Shown one piece after another: positions 40,380 through 48,119 of a stretch of 64,000 nucleotides of DNA. Origin of the DNA: Candidatus Moranbacteria bacterium GW2011_GWC2_40_12 (lineage in GTDB: Bacteria; Patescibacteria; Paceibacteria; Moranbacterales; UBA11712); assembly GCA_000995965.1 (NCBI GenBank), contig LBYD01000001.1, positions 248,001 through 312,000 of the forward strand, in the 5' to 3' direction. The stretch's first letter is position 1; every line of letters starts with the position of its first letter. The position numbers and the translations under genes are program-made. The notes beneath the pieces were generated by a model. It saw nothing but the letters and a program-made list of their open reading frames with translations, did no database searches and had not been told where the DNA came from.

Positions 40380-41492
40380 TTATCTTAATTTGTATCCGTC
40401 CGCTTTTTTTTCAAAGACTTTCCTGTTGGCCAGATTGACGGCGATAGTCGCCCTTTTTACTTTTCTTTTCCCAAGAACTTCCTCATAAAGTTTTTCTCTC
40501 TTCAGAAAACCGCCAGCCGAATTCAAAAGATTGACGATGACATCCTTCACTGTTCCCTCTTCGAAGCCCCACTCGCGCAAGGCATAGGTTCCCCGGCCAA
40601 CCAGGACGAATCTTTTGTCGCGGATCAGTTCATTGTGAACAGTTTGAGGATGGACTTTTTTTCCGCTCAACTTCAATTCTTCAATCAGTTGGCTTATTTC
40701 GCGGAAATGGAGCGGTTTTCCTTTCTTCATCAGAACCAGTGTGGCTTTTTCGCGCACTCCTCGCGGCCGGATGAGCGGCCACCGGGCTTTTCCCCAGTCT
40801 CCGAAAACATTTTGTCCGAACTTTTTGGAAATTTCGAGAAAACTCAGTATATGCTCCGGCTTCATTTCGGAATATTTTTGGGAAAACTCGCTATGATCCA
40901 GTTTCTTGAGAACTTCCTCGAGGGTCAATATTTTTTTCCCCGTGTCGAAGATCATCTCCAATTCATCAACTGCTGCCTTGAAATATTTTTTGTCGAAATC
41001 TGGGTGAATCCATGTATCTTCCATTTCCCGATTTGATCTCGCTTTTTTGATCCCGGTCATGAGAAAAATTACTTCAAGCAATTTGGCTTCCTGCAGTGAA
41101 AGTTTTTCATTTCCCGTGTATCTCAAGAAAACGCCGCTCGCCAGTTTTTCTGCTTTGATGATTCCCCCGTTTTCTTTGATTATATCGTTTACGCAAGCTG
41201 AAAGGTTATCGAGGTTACTGACTTTTTCCGTTTTTTTCAGGGCCTTCACGGCATCTCCTTCGATTTGCCTCACTCTTTCCCTTGTGATATTCAGATTTTT
41301 TCCGATAGCCTCGAGTGTTTTTGGCTGTCCGTTTCCAATCCCGAAACGGCTGGAAAGAACCAGTTTCTGCTTGGCGCTAAGACTGTCCAAAAGGCTTTCA
41401 ACGACAGACTTCAAATCTGCTGTTTTTACTGGGATTTTTTGGGATAAATCCGAATTTTCCCTTGAATTTACCATATTTCTTGAAGCAAACAT
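40380..41492 (-). CDS. sigma70-region-4 plus HARE-HTH transcriptional regulator
   Basis: 370 residues. Near the N-terminus LSAKQKLVLSSRFGIG and TLEAIGKNLNITRERVRQIE are the region-4 -35-recognition helix-turn-helix with the TRERVRQIE signature. The middle is helical, and residues about 240-310 (KGKPLHFREISQLIEELKLS; VGRGTYALREWGFEEGTV) form a HARE-HTH winged helix as in RpoE-delta and ASXL. No sigma regions 2-3, so it is a regulator rather than a complete sigma factor. Two tandem promoters precede it. The start at 41492 fits the second promoter (13-base leader); 41474 is an alternative. Confidence 0.85.
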   Translation of the reverse strand: MFASRNMVNSRENSDLSQKIPVKTADLKSVVESLLDSLSAKQKLVLSSRFGIGNGQPKTLEAIGKNLNITRERVRQIEGDAVKALKKTEKVSNLDNLSACVNDIIKENGGIIKAEKLASGVFLRYTGNEKLSLQEAKLLEVIFLMTGIKKARSNREMEDTWIHPDFDKKYFKAAVDELEMIFDTGKKILTLEEVLKKLDHSEFSQKYSEMKPEHILSFLEISKKFGQNVFGDWGKARWPLIRPRGVREKATLVLMKKGKPLHFREISQLIEELKLSGKKVHPQTVHNELIRDKRFVLVGRGTYALREWGFEEGTVKDVIVNLLNSAGGFLKREKLYEEVLGKRKVKRATIAVNLANRKVFEKKADGYKLR

Positions 41493-41511
41493 TATTGTTT
41501 TGCTATTGATT

Positions 41512-41568
41512 ATTATAGCGCGATTAATCTCGGTATGCAATCATAACACAGGGTTGTCAGATTGTCAA
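41512..41568 (-). promoter_or_regulatory. tandem consensus promoters of the HARE-HTH regulator
   Basis: Promoter 1: TTGACA (41568-41563), 17 bases, TATGAT (41545-41540). Promoter 2: TTGCAT (41540-41535), 17 bases, perfect TATAAT (41517-41512). Promoter 2's -35 box shares a base with promoter 1's -10 box. Confidence 0.75.
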
Positions 41569-41646
41569 GAAACTGGTAAAAATTCAGATTTTTTAACGAA
41601 CTTTTTACAAAATATATCGCCCGCGGCGCGATGCCAGAACATTTTT

Positions 41647-42549
41647 TTAATTTTGCTTATTGGCCTGAAATTTCCACCAATCCACCATCAAAGCCGACGC
41701 AACAAATATTGAAGAATAAGTGCCGAAAGTGATTCCGATGAGCAGCGCTAACGTGAAGTTTTTTATGGATTCTCCGCCAAAAATAAGAATGGCCAGAAGA
41801 GTGATGACAACGGTAAGAGAGGTGTTGATTGACCTGGCCATCGTTTCATTGAGGCTTTGATTGACCGTTTCATCAAATGTTTCTCTCGCGCTTCCCCGCA
41901 AAAGATTTTCCCGCGTCCGGTCATAGACAACAATCGTGTCATGAACCGAAAAACCGAGGATTGTGAGAAGGGCCGCGATGAATGTGGTGTCAATCTCGAT
42001 GTTCCAATAATGGCCGAGGATAGAAAAAATTCCGACCGTGATGAGAACATCATGCACCAGCGCCGCCACCGCTCCGACTCCGTATTTCCACGACTCAACC
42101 GGGCGCGACACTTTCCGAAAGGCGTAAGAGATATACAGCGCTATGCCGATCACCGCCACAAGTAGCGCCCAAATGGCTTTCTTTTTGAGCTCCGAAGAAA
42201 TCGAGGGACCGATATAATCAAGGCGGGTATTTTGAACATCCGGAAATTTTTCTTTGAGCTTTCCAAGAACCGCTTTGTTTTTTTCGTCGTCAGAATTTCC
42301 ATAACGAATCAAAAAAGCTCCATTTTGCGCAGGAGTCACAACCGCGTCTTCTATGCCAATCTCCTTTAGAGAAGCTTTTATCTCGTCATTTTCTATGTCT
42401 AATTTCTCATTTCTTATCTCCATCAGTGTTCCTCCAGTGAAATCCAATCCGTACCGGAGTCCCCACGCCGAAAGACTAATAATCGAGGAGACTATCAAAG
42501 CACCGGATAAAATATAGAAATATTTGCGCTGGCCGATGATGTTATACAT
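41647..42549 (-). CDS. secF: protein translocase subunit SecF
   Basis: 300 residues from the ATG at 42549; a TTG overlapping the secD stop is possible. First helix YFYILSGALIVSSIISLSAW, then GLDFTGGTLMEIRNE (the SecD/F FTGG motif), an extracytoplasmic domain, and five helices with AALLTILGFSVHDTIVVYDR (conserved D) and SINTSLTVVITLLAILIFGG. Works with SecD as the proton-driven helper of SecYEG export. Immediately downstream of secD in the same operon. Standard in length. Confidence 0.96.
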   Translation of the reverse strand: MYNIIGQRKYFYILSGALIVSSIISLSAWGLRYGLDFTGGTLMEIRNEKLDIENDEIKASLKEIGIEDAVVTPAQNGAFLIRYGNSDDEKNKAVLGKLKEKFPDVQNTRLDYIGPSISSELKKKAIWALLVAVIGIALYISYAFRKVSRPVESWKYGVGAVAALVHDVLITVGIFSILGHYWNIEIDTTFIAALLTILGFSVHDTIVVYDRTRENLLRGSARETFDETVNQSLNETMARSINTSLTVVITLLAILIFGGESIKNFTLALLIGITFGTYSSIFVASALMVDWWKFQANKQN

Positions 42550-42572
42550 AAAAAAGTATAATTTATTGCAAA

Positions 42573-44279
42573 TCAAAACTCTTCCTTTTCGAGAATCTTT
42601 TTATCAGCTATTATCCAGCTCTTTCGCTCTTCCGCCCAATCTCCGACAACCGCCGTGAGAATCGTCCGCACTAAAATGATTGCCGTGAACATGGAAACCA
42701 ACACTCCCAAAAGAAGTGTCACCGCAAAGCCTTTCACGAATCCCGTTCCGAACCAAATCAAAATAAGAGAAGTAATGATCGAAGAAATATTGCTGTCCCG
42801 AATGCTCGGCCAGGCCCGGTGAAATCCTTCGTCAATTGCCCCTTTGAGGCTCCGGCCTTTTCGAATTTCTTCTTTGGTCCGCTCAAATATCAAAATATTC
42901 GCGTCCACCGCCATTCCGACGGAAAGAATAAACCCGGCAATTCCGGCAAGAGTCAGAGTGATTGACCACGGCGTTCCGGTGGACATCTTGAAAAGCGCGA
43001 CCATGATGGAGGTATATAAGACAAGAGCCGCTGAAGCGACAAGGCCGAGGAACCGGTAATAGAAAATCATGAAAATCATGACGACAACGATGCCGATTGC
43101 CCCAGCTTTGAGGCTTTTTTCAAGCGAGACTTTCCCAAGCGAGGCTTCGACGCTTTGCTGGCCAATGAGCGTGATTGGCAGCGGGAGAGCGCCTTCATTG
43201 AGCCTCTGAGCCAGTTTTTTGCATTCTTCAAGTGTGAAGTCTCCGGTGATGACCGCTTTTCCGTCGCTGATTTCAGACTGCACCGTTGGCGCGCTGATGA
43301 CTTGCCCGTCAAGAAATATGGCGATTTGCTTTCCGATATTTTCTTTTGTCAGCTGGGCGAATATTTTTGCGCCTTCGCTGTCAAATTCGATTCCCACTTC
43401 AGGCTTTCCGGTTTGCGACATAAACTGGACGTCCGACCTTTTCAGATTTTTCCCGGTAAGTCCCGTGTCAACAAATATCGGCTGCTGCTGAACAGGAGGC
43501 GGAGTTTTTATGGCTAAGAGAATATGCTGGGCCTGAACCTCTTTTGCTTCACCATCGCCTTTCACTTCAAGCAATTTTATTATATGATATCCGAATTGAG
43601 ATTCAACAATTTGCGGATAAATTTGCCCCGGCGGGAGGTCGCTGTCAAACAAAACCTTGTCAAATTCCGGAACAAAAGTTCCTTTTTTCACAAAACCCAA
43701 GTCACCGCCCTGGTCTTTTGATCCCGGATCTTCTGAATTTTGTTTTGCGAGCTCCGCAAAATCAGCGCCGCCTTTTGTTTGCGCGAGCAAATCTTCGGCT
43801 TTTTTCTTTTGATCCTCGTTATATTTTTTGTCTTCGGCGGAGATTTCTTGAGGAGGCTGCTCGGGGGGCGCTTCCATTTTCTTGAACTCCAAGAATGGAG
43901 TCTCTTTGATCATTTCTTTCGCTTTTTCGATGTCTTTCACGCCAGCGAGCTCGACAATAAGCCTTTGTTCCCCGCCTGATTTTGAAGTTTCGATCAAGGG
44001 CTCCGCCACTCCAAACGCATTCACCCGCCTCTCAATGACATCCTGAAGGCCAGTGAGAGCATCCGGTATTTTCTCCGAATCCACTGCGCTCGTGTCGACT
44101 TTATAGATAAGGTGAATCCCGCCTTGAAGGTCAAGGCCGAGATTGATTTTCATCTTCGCCAAAAAATTTCCAAGCCAGGCCGGTTTCGAAATCGGTTTCG
44201 GGGAAGCAATTAGCGCCGCCACGGCAAAAAGCAACGCGACAAGAAAAAATTTTACCCAGATTTTTCGTCGGATGGACAT
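42573..44279 (-). CDS. secD: SecD with an inserted, apparently permuted parvulin domain
   Basis: 568 residues. Normal start with NLGLDLQGGIHLIYKVDTS and IERRVNAFGVAEPLIE; normal end with helices and SVGMAVDANILIFERTKEEI. Inside the P1 domain, after TPFLEFKKM (about 135), about 115 residues are inserted: GGADFAELAKQNSEDPGSKD, GGDLGFVKKGTFVPEFDKVL, FGYHIIKLLEV, which is parvulin-type PPIase, followed at about 248 by VQAQHILLAIK, the strand that normally opens a parvulin. SecD resumes at IFVDTGLTGKNLKRSDVQF. So a chaperone domain is built into the export motor. The insertion site is between P1 subdomains. Confidence 0.93.
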   Translation of the reverse strand: MSIRRKIWVKFFLVALLFAVAALIASPKPISKPAWLGNFLAKMKINLGLDLQGGIHLIYKVDTSAVDSEKIPDALTGLQDVIERRVNAFGVAEPLIETSKSGGEQRLIVELAGVKDIEKAKEMIKETPFLEFKKMEAPPEQPPQEISAEDKKYNEDQKKKAEDLLAQTKGGADFAELAKQNSEDPGSKDQGGDLGFVKKGTFVPEFDKVLFDSDLPPGQIYPQIVESQFGYHIIKLLEVKGDGEAKEVQAQHILLAIKTPPPVQQQPIFVDTGLTGKNLKRSDVQFMSQTGKPEVGIEFDSEGAKIFAQLTKENIGKQIAIFLDGQVISAPTVQSEISDGKAVITGDFTLEECKKLAQRLNEGALPLPITLIGQQSVEASLGKVSLEKSLKAGAIGIVVVMIFMIFYYRFLGLVASAALVLYTSIMVALFKMSTGTPWSITLTLAGIAGFILSVGMAVDANILIFERTKEEIRKGRSLKGAIDEGFHRAWPSIRDSNISSIITSLILIWFGTGFVKGFAVTLLLGVLVSMFTAIILVRTILTAVVGDWAEERKSWIIADKKILEKEEF

Positions 44280-44289
44280 ATCTAATTCT

Positions 44290-44302
44290 GCGGCCGAACC
44301 GC
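44290..44302. repeat. short REP-like palindrome before secD
   Basis: GCGGCCGAACCGC; minus-strand core GGTTCGGCC, as at 15078-15098. Confidence 0.4.
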
Positions 44303-44346
44303 TTTATTTGACTTCATTATAGCACGGATGGAAGAAATAATAAAGT

Positions 44347-44595
44347 TCATCCGTATTTCATTTTCAACTTTGCCAAAATCAGTGAGCAAAGAAGCGGACT
44401 AACGTTCATATAGACGATATAGTTGTCTGTCTTCAAGAGACCATAAGAAATAAGGCATACAGACTGGAGAAATAAAATCAACAAAAAATAACCCGACAGA
44501 TCTTCAGTTTGTTTCGTCGTCCAGCTTTTGTAAACCTGCGGAACCAGCCGAATAGTATTCAAAACTCCTGCCGCAATTCCAAAAAACTCAATCAT
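44347..44595 (-). CDS. SemiSWEET sugar transporter (PQ-loop/MtN3)
   Basis: 82 residues with three helices: FFGIAAGVLNTIRLVPQVYK carries the PQ motif (VPQ) at the end of helix 1, SGYFLLILFLQSVCLISYGL is helix 2 and VYMNVSPLLCSLILAKLK is helix 3. SemiSWEETs are homodimeric bacterial facilitators of small sugars. For an organism with reduced metabolism it may import mono- or disaccharides. It is separated from secD by 68 bases and from the next gene by 19 bases; operon membership with 44615 is possible. Confidence 0.88.
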   Translation of the reverse strand: MIEFFGIAAGVLNTIRLVPQVYKSWTTKQTEDLSGYFLLILFLQSVCLISYGLLKTDNYIVYMNVSPLLCSLILAKLKMKYG

Positions 44596-44614
44596 CTTTA
44601 GTTGAAAATCAAAA

Positions 44615-44857
44615 TCAAGGATTTGACACTTCTTTTCTTCTCATATACTCCTCCACCTCTTCCCAGCGCTGAACCAGATCTTCTCGCAAAGCAATATTAT
44701 CCTCATTATCATCCAATTCGCCCCACTCAATTTTTTCCGCGAGCAAATCATCGACGAGTTCCTCAAATGCGGCTTCGTCTGTCACCAGCTCTTCCTTGGC
44801 CTTTTTTTTGAGTTCAAGCAGAAGATTTTCAGGCGATGGTTCAATCACATTTTCCAC
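44615..44857 (-). CDS. 80-aa acidic helical hypothetical protein
   Basis: Sequence MENVIEPSPENLLLELKKKA, then EELVTDEAAFEELVDDLLAE and RWEEVEEYMRRKEVSNP: almost entirely helical, acidic, no Cys, no membrane segment. No family that I recognise. It starts 9 bases downstream of the Nudix stop and is followed closely by the SemiSWEET gene, so the three form a compact run. The acidic helical pattern would fit a small regulator or antitoxin, but no toxin partner is visible and I make no such call. Confidence 0.65.
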   Translation of the reverse strand: MENVIEPSPENLLLELKKKAKEELVTDEAAFEELVDDLLAEKIEWGELDDNEDNIALREDLVQRWEEVEEYMRRKEVSNP

Positions 44858-44866
44858 AATATGTTT

Positions 44867-45343
44867 TTATTTCTTAAGATAATTTAGCAAAAATCTATTT
44901 GCTTCCTTGAAAGCATTGCGTGAATTCTTGTATGTAATACGCTTGAGGGATTCTTTGTATTCCAGCCAGGAAAAGTTGACGTGTTCAAATGACAATCTCA
45001 CCTCTTTTTCTTCTGTTTTTGCTAAATAGGCTGTAACTATTTTAAAAATGTTTATTCCTCTATTTGACGCCTTTCGTTCTTTTTTCTCATTACCTTTTGC
45101 GCGGTAAAAATATTTATACCAAGTATAAAATCCCGGAATTATTTCAAATTTTGTAATCCCTGTTTCTTCTTTGACTTCACGGCGCAATGCATCTTCCCAT
45201 GTTTCTCCTTTTTCAATATGTCCTTTGGGGAAATCCCAATGACCCTGAAAGCCATCGCTTTTCGGATGCTGGATTAGTAAATACAATATTTTATTTTTTT
45301 CCCTCCGGAACACCACTGCTCCGACTGATTTTTCAAATGGCAT
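44867..45343 (-). CDS. Nudix hydrolase, Ap4A-hydrolase-like
   Basis: 158 residues from the ATG at 45343, preceded by GGAGAG. Nudix box GHIEKGETWEDALRREVKEE followed by TGI is complete (GX5EX7REUXEEXGU), and the upstream WDFPKGH is typical of diadenosine-tetraphosphate hydrolases of the NUDT2/MutT type. YTWYKYFYRAKGNEKKERKA and FSWLEYKESLKRITY are usual for that group. It removes alarmone-type dinucleotides or damaged nucleotides. A RAYT2 palindrome lies eight bases upstream of the start codon, so its 5' leader carries a stable hairpin. Confidence 0.9.
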   Translation of the reverse strand: MPFEKSVGAVVFRREKNKILYLLIQHPKSDGFQGHWDFPKGHIEKGETWEDALRREVKEETGITKFEIIPGFYTWYKYFYRAKGNEKKERKASNRGINIFKIVTAYLAKTEEKEVRLSFEHVNFSWLEYKESLKRITYKNSRNAFKEANRFLLNYLKK

Positions 45344-45375
45344 ACTCTCCACTTGGAAACTTAGTTTCCAAGTCG

Positions 45376-46017
45376 TTATTCGATTATTAATTTTTCCATC
45401 TCCTTTTTGTCTTTTATAGAAACCAGCGATTCTTCCGCAAATTTTCGATAATCTTCCCCATTTTTGAAATCATCCAAAATCACGCGTTTTTCTCCGCAAA
45501 ACGTCTTTTCTGAAAAATTATCCGTATATTCCCTCCAACTTGAAATCGACTTGGAAACTAAGTTTCCAAGTGAATGGACACGGTCATTGAGATTCACGTA
45601 GGCGCTTAAGTGCAACAGATAGCTGTTTGTTTTTATATGGACTGCTTTGAATGTTCCCTGGAAAAGAGAACCAGAGCGCTCGTGCCTCTTGTTGAAATAT
45701 TTTGTATAACCTATTCCGAGACGGTGCATGAATTTCTCAATGCCCTGCTCGGCTGTCTGTTTGAGAATGAAATGATAGTGGTTAGGATTCAGGCAAAAAC
45801 ACACGAAACCGACCAATTTCTTTTTGGATTTGTTCTTTTCTTTTCTGTCGCGAAAAAAATTTTCATATATGCTTCCGATCGGATCAAGCGTATTGAATTC
45901 ATCCATACTCTGAAGAAATCTCCGCATATCCAATTGATCACTGAAAATTTCCCGCTTGTCCACTCCGCGATTGAAAATGTGGTAATATTCGCCTTCAGCC
46001 AATTGTATTTTTCTCAT
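45376..46017 (-). CDS. REP-associated tyrosine transposase (Y1_Tnp/RAYT)
   Basis: 213 residues from the ATG at 46017. GEYYHIFNRGVDKREIF is the family start; LNPNHYHFILKQ gives His80 and His82, and GIGYTKYFNK contains the likely nucleophile Tyr107. RSGSLFQGTFKAV and YLLHLSAYVNLNDRVH follow. Residues about 149-157 (SLGNLVSKS) are encoded by the internal palindrome at 45549-45571, in the loop before the final W-rich segment; in the other two RAYTs the internal palindrome is in an earlier loop. The stop precedes the flanking palindrome by two bases. Confidence 0.94.
   Translation of the reverse strand: MRKIQLAEGEYYHIFNRGVDKREIFSDQLDMRRFLQSMDEFNTLDPIGSIYENFFRDRKEKNKSKKKLVGFVCFCLNPNHYHFILKQTAEQGIEKFMHRLGIGYTKYFNKRHERSGSLFQGTFKAVHIKTNSYLLHLSAYVNLNDRVHSLGNLVSKSISSWREYTDNFSEKTFCGEKRVILDDFKNGEDYRKFAEESLVSIKDKKEMEKLIIE
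45549..45571. repeat. in-frame palindrome inside RAYT 2
   Basis: ACTTGGAAACTA/AGTTTCCAAGT, same family as the two flanking copies. Confidence 0.85.
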
Positions 46018-46077
46018 AGCTGGATTATAGCACAAAACAATCCACTTGGAAACTAAGTTTCCAAGTCAAATAAGATA

Positions 46078-46135
46078 AAAAAAACAGGCCCGTCGAGCTC
46101 TCTTCCCCCTCCGGAGAAAAGAATCACTCAACGAG
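46078..46135 (-). terminator. terminator of the 46.2-kb secreted-protein gene
   Basis: GGCTCGTTGAG pairs with CTCGACGGGCC around an inner GGAGAAAAG/CTCCGGAG-type stem, followed by eight T. Confidence 0.7.
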
Positions 46136-46159
46136 CCTTGATGGTACACAGGTAATGCG

Positions 46160-46879
46160 TTACTTAAGCAGTTTTTTTTCGCCGGAGTCGAAGGCCTCGC
46201 CCACACCGATGCTACCCACCGCGCTGACGGCGCCAACGGCAACCGCCATTTCCGGAACTGTCATGCCCAGGACCGGTGCCACAATACCGGTTGACGCGGC
46301 AACGGGCGGAATCATGGTGCCCGCCATTTCTGCCATTTGGGCAATGGGGCCGCGCTGTTTGGCCCGTTCTCCCAGCCAGTTAAGCTTGGTGGGATCGTAG
46401 TATTCCGTTTTACCAGTAAAACCGGTCAGGAATTCGGTGATCACACCCACGGGATGATAGAGCAGCTGACTCTTGGCCGTGTTGACTGCCCGACACGCCT
46501 GGGATATGGGAGTCTCGAACTTTGATTTTGTGACATAATTAAACCCTTCTCCCAGGGCCATGAGGCCGGTGCCAACAGTCATAAAAGGTGCGAGGATGAG
46601 GGTTTTGATCGGACTGGGCAACCCGCGATCTGCACTCGCCACTGGAATCGCCGCAGACTGGGCCTCAGCCCGCCGCTCCAGATCCTGCCGTCTTAGGGAG
46701 TACCTCAAATCGATCACGGTTTTTTCCGCCGCGGCCCGCTGGTCAGCCGCCAGACTCTTCGCCCTGGCCGCCGCCATCTTGGCGTCCAGCTCGGGGAACA
46801 TCCCCGCTCCGACCGTCCCGGCGCACAGAAAGACCATTGCCATCATCATTACCATCATAAACCCCAAGTACCGTTTCAT
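46160..46879 (-). CDS. secreted hypothetical protein with Gly/Ala-rich hydrophobic segments
   Basis: 239 residues from the ATG at 46879, with GGGAGGAAG before it. Signal peptide (FMMVMMMAMVFLCAGTVGAG), then an Ala/Arg-rich helical segment (AARAKSLAADQRAAAEKTVI), a hydrophobic stretch (TLILAPFMTVGTGLMALGEG) and a Gly/Ala/Val-rich C-terminus (GMTVPEMAVAVGAVSAVGSI). No family recognised; the pattern resembles membrane-inserting or glycine-zipper proteins. GC-richer than average. It is divergent from the TraT-like gene at 47149, and each has a TTGACA promoter in the 270-base gap, so they may be co-regulated. Confidence 0.65.
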   Translation of the reverse strand: MKRYLGFMMVMMMAMVFLCAGTVGAGMFPELDAKMAAARAKSLAADQRAAAEKTVIDLRYSLRRQDLERRAEAQSAAIPVASADRGLPSPIKTLILAPFMTVGTGLMALGEGFNYVTKSKFETPISQACRAVNTAKSQLLYHPVGVITEFLTGFTGKTEYYDPTKLNWLGERAKQRGPIAQMAEMAGTMIPPVAASTGIVAPVLGMTVPEMAVAVGAVSAVGSIGVGEAFDSGEKKLLK

Positions 46880-46989
46880 AGCCACTTCCTCCCTTTTTGC
46901 CTTTCGGCAGAAAATTCCCTCTCGATGAGAGGGGCCAAACAATTTTCAAATAATGCTGCTATGGATAAAAATTAACATCTGCAAAAATC

Positions 46990-47060
46990 CTGTCAATGGG
47001 GAAAATTTATCAAAAAACAAAATTGACACTCTGTAAAAAATGTTTACTTAAAAGATTTTT
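46990..47060. promoter_or_regulatory. divergent promoters between secreted protein and TraT-like gene
   Basis: Minus strand: TTGACA near 46996, about 16 bases, TAATTT. Plus strand: TTGACA at 47024, 16 bases, TACTTA. The two -35 boxes are about 30 bases apart. Confidence 0.5.
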
Positions 47061-47148
47061 CTTATATTCCGATGGACAAAAAGGATATCCTAAGCGTAGA
47101 ATAGAATAAAGGAAATTTTTCTCAATAAAATCTAAGGAGGTGCGCTCA

Positions 47149-48012
47149 ATGAAGCGCGAAAGCGAACTTTTTTTACTGGCAATTATTTTGGTGACAATTG
47201 CCTTTTCGGCAGGCTGCGTCGGACCCATCCATGAGATGGAAAAAAGCGGATTAGTCCAGCTTCAAACCGCAGCTCCTATCTCTGCTCGGCCGGGAGGAAA
47301 GTATGTCTACGTTAACTGCCGCGACGGGACGGGCAATAATCTCGACATCCAGAATCGAGTCATTTCCTTGATTCGCTCGCGGGGATATATTTCCGTCAGC
47401 GACCCGAAGTTGGCTGACTACCAGCTCACTGGCGGTCCTAATTCCATCAGTTATCAGCAAGACCGTTCTCGGACGACCGGCGGGGGACAAGCTATTGGAG
47501 CGCTTATGCTGGGTGCTTTGGCCGGAGGACTTGTTGGGGGATTTACGGGAAATGCCGGCCTTGCAACCGCTGCTGCCATCGGCGGAGCAGCCGCGGGAGC
47601 AGCTATTGGAGGAACTGCGGAAGCCCACGCTGCGCCGGGAATTGTCATTGCTTCGGTAAACATCCGGATTGATGAACGGATCAATTTTTTGAGCGAAAGA
47701 CAAGCCAAACTGCCCCAACCTATCCAAAAAGTCCGGAAAGTGAAAAAAACTCTGAAGTCCGGAAAAAAAGTATGGGTGACAGAGGACATCACTGAAACCG
47801 AAGACGCTGAAACTCCGGTGAAATCCACCGTTGCTGCGGCTCAATCCGGCGCTGGTGCTACCACAGTAGTCACTGATCGCCGGGTGGCTGATTTTGTTCC
47901 TCATCAGGCGACTTTCGAGGTCAAGCATGTAGTGGAATCTTCCACGCCGGCTGACCAAATAAAAAATCTGCTGGCGGAAAAAATCGCCGCTGCCATTGCC
48001 AACATTCTCTAG
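47149..48012 (+). CDS. TraT-like lipoprotein (surface-exclusion family)
   Basis: 287 residues. The ATG at 47149 lies nine bases after AAGGAGG. Lipoprotein signal ending TIAFSAGC (lipobox Cys). The body matches TraT: KYVYVNCRDGTGNNLDIQNR, ISLIRSRGYISVSDPKLADY, then the hallmark glycine-zipper AIGALMLGALAGGLVGGFTG and AAAIGGAAAGAAIGG, followed by VIASVNIRIDERI. In Proteobacteria TraT blocks entry of related conjugative plasmids. A C-terminal extension with repeats of TETEDAETP and HVVESSTP is not in TraT. It is a single-gene unit with its own terminator and is GC-rich, so horizontal origin is possible. Confidence 0.8.
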   Translation: MKRESELFLLAIILVTIAFSAGCVGPIHEMEKSGLVQLQTAAPISARPGGKYVYVNCRDGTGNNLDIQNRVISLIRSRGYISVSDPKLADYQLTGGPNSISYQQDRSRTTGGGQAIGALMLGALAGGLVGGFTGNAGLATAAAIGGAAAGAAIGGTAEAHAAPGIVIASVNIRIDERINFLSERQAKLPQPIQKVRKVKKTLKSGKKVWVTEDITETEDAETPVKSTVAAAQSGAGATTVVTDRRVADFVPHQATFEVKHVVESSTPADQIKNLLAEKIAAAIANIL

Positions 48013-48035
48013 GCCGAATCTGACGACCAAGAGAC

Positions 48036-48070
48036 AGGAACGGGGCCCTCACCGGCTCCGTGTTTTTTTT
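48036..48070 (+). terminator. terminator of the TraT-like gene
   Basis: ACGGGGCC pairs with GGCTCCGT (one wobble), followed by GTTTTTTTT. Confidence 0.8.
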
Positions 48071-48119
48071 GCATAAGTTCTATTTTCGCCAAATGTCAAT
48101 TGATATTGCTGCAGCAAAA

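Larger units (their letters stand above)
45351..46066 (-). mobile_element. RAYT/REP element 2 (palindrome family GGAAACT-AGTTTCC)
   Basis: Transposase gene bounded by perfect palindromes at 45351-45373 (ACTTGGAAACTT/AGTTTCCAAGT) and 46044-46066 (ACTTGGAAACTA/AGTTTCCAAGT), with an internal in-frame copy at 45549-45571. A fourth copy is in mnmA at 36031-36053. Confidence 0.78.

Noticed and set aside
44615..44857. Antitoxin of a toxin-antitoxin pair
   Set aside because: Acidic helical 80-aa protein, but neighbours are a Nudix hydrolase and a SemiSWEET; no toxin fold adjacent.
47251..48030. 259-codon minus ORF opposite the TraT-like gene
   Set aside because: Low-complexity Ser/Arg product with no motif; the plus strand has lipobox, TraT motifs and perfect ribosome site.
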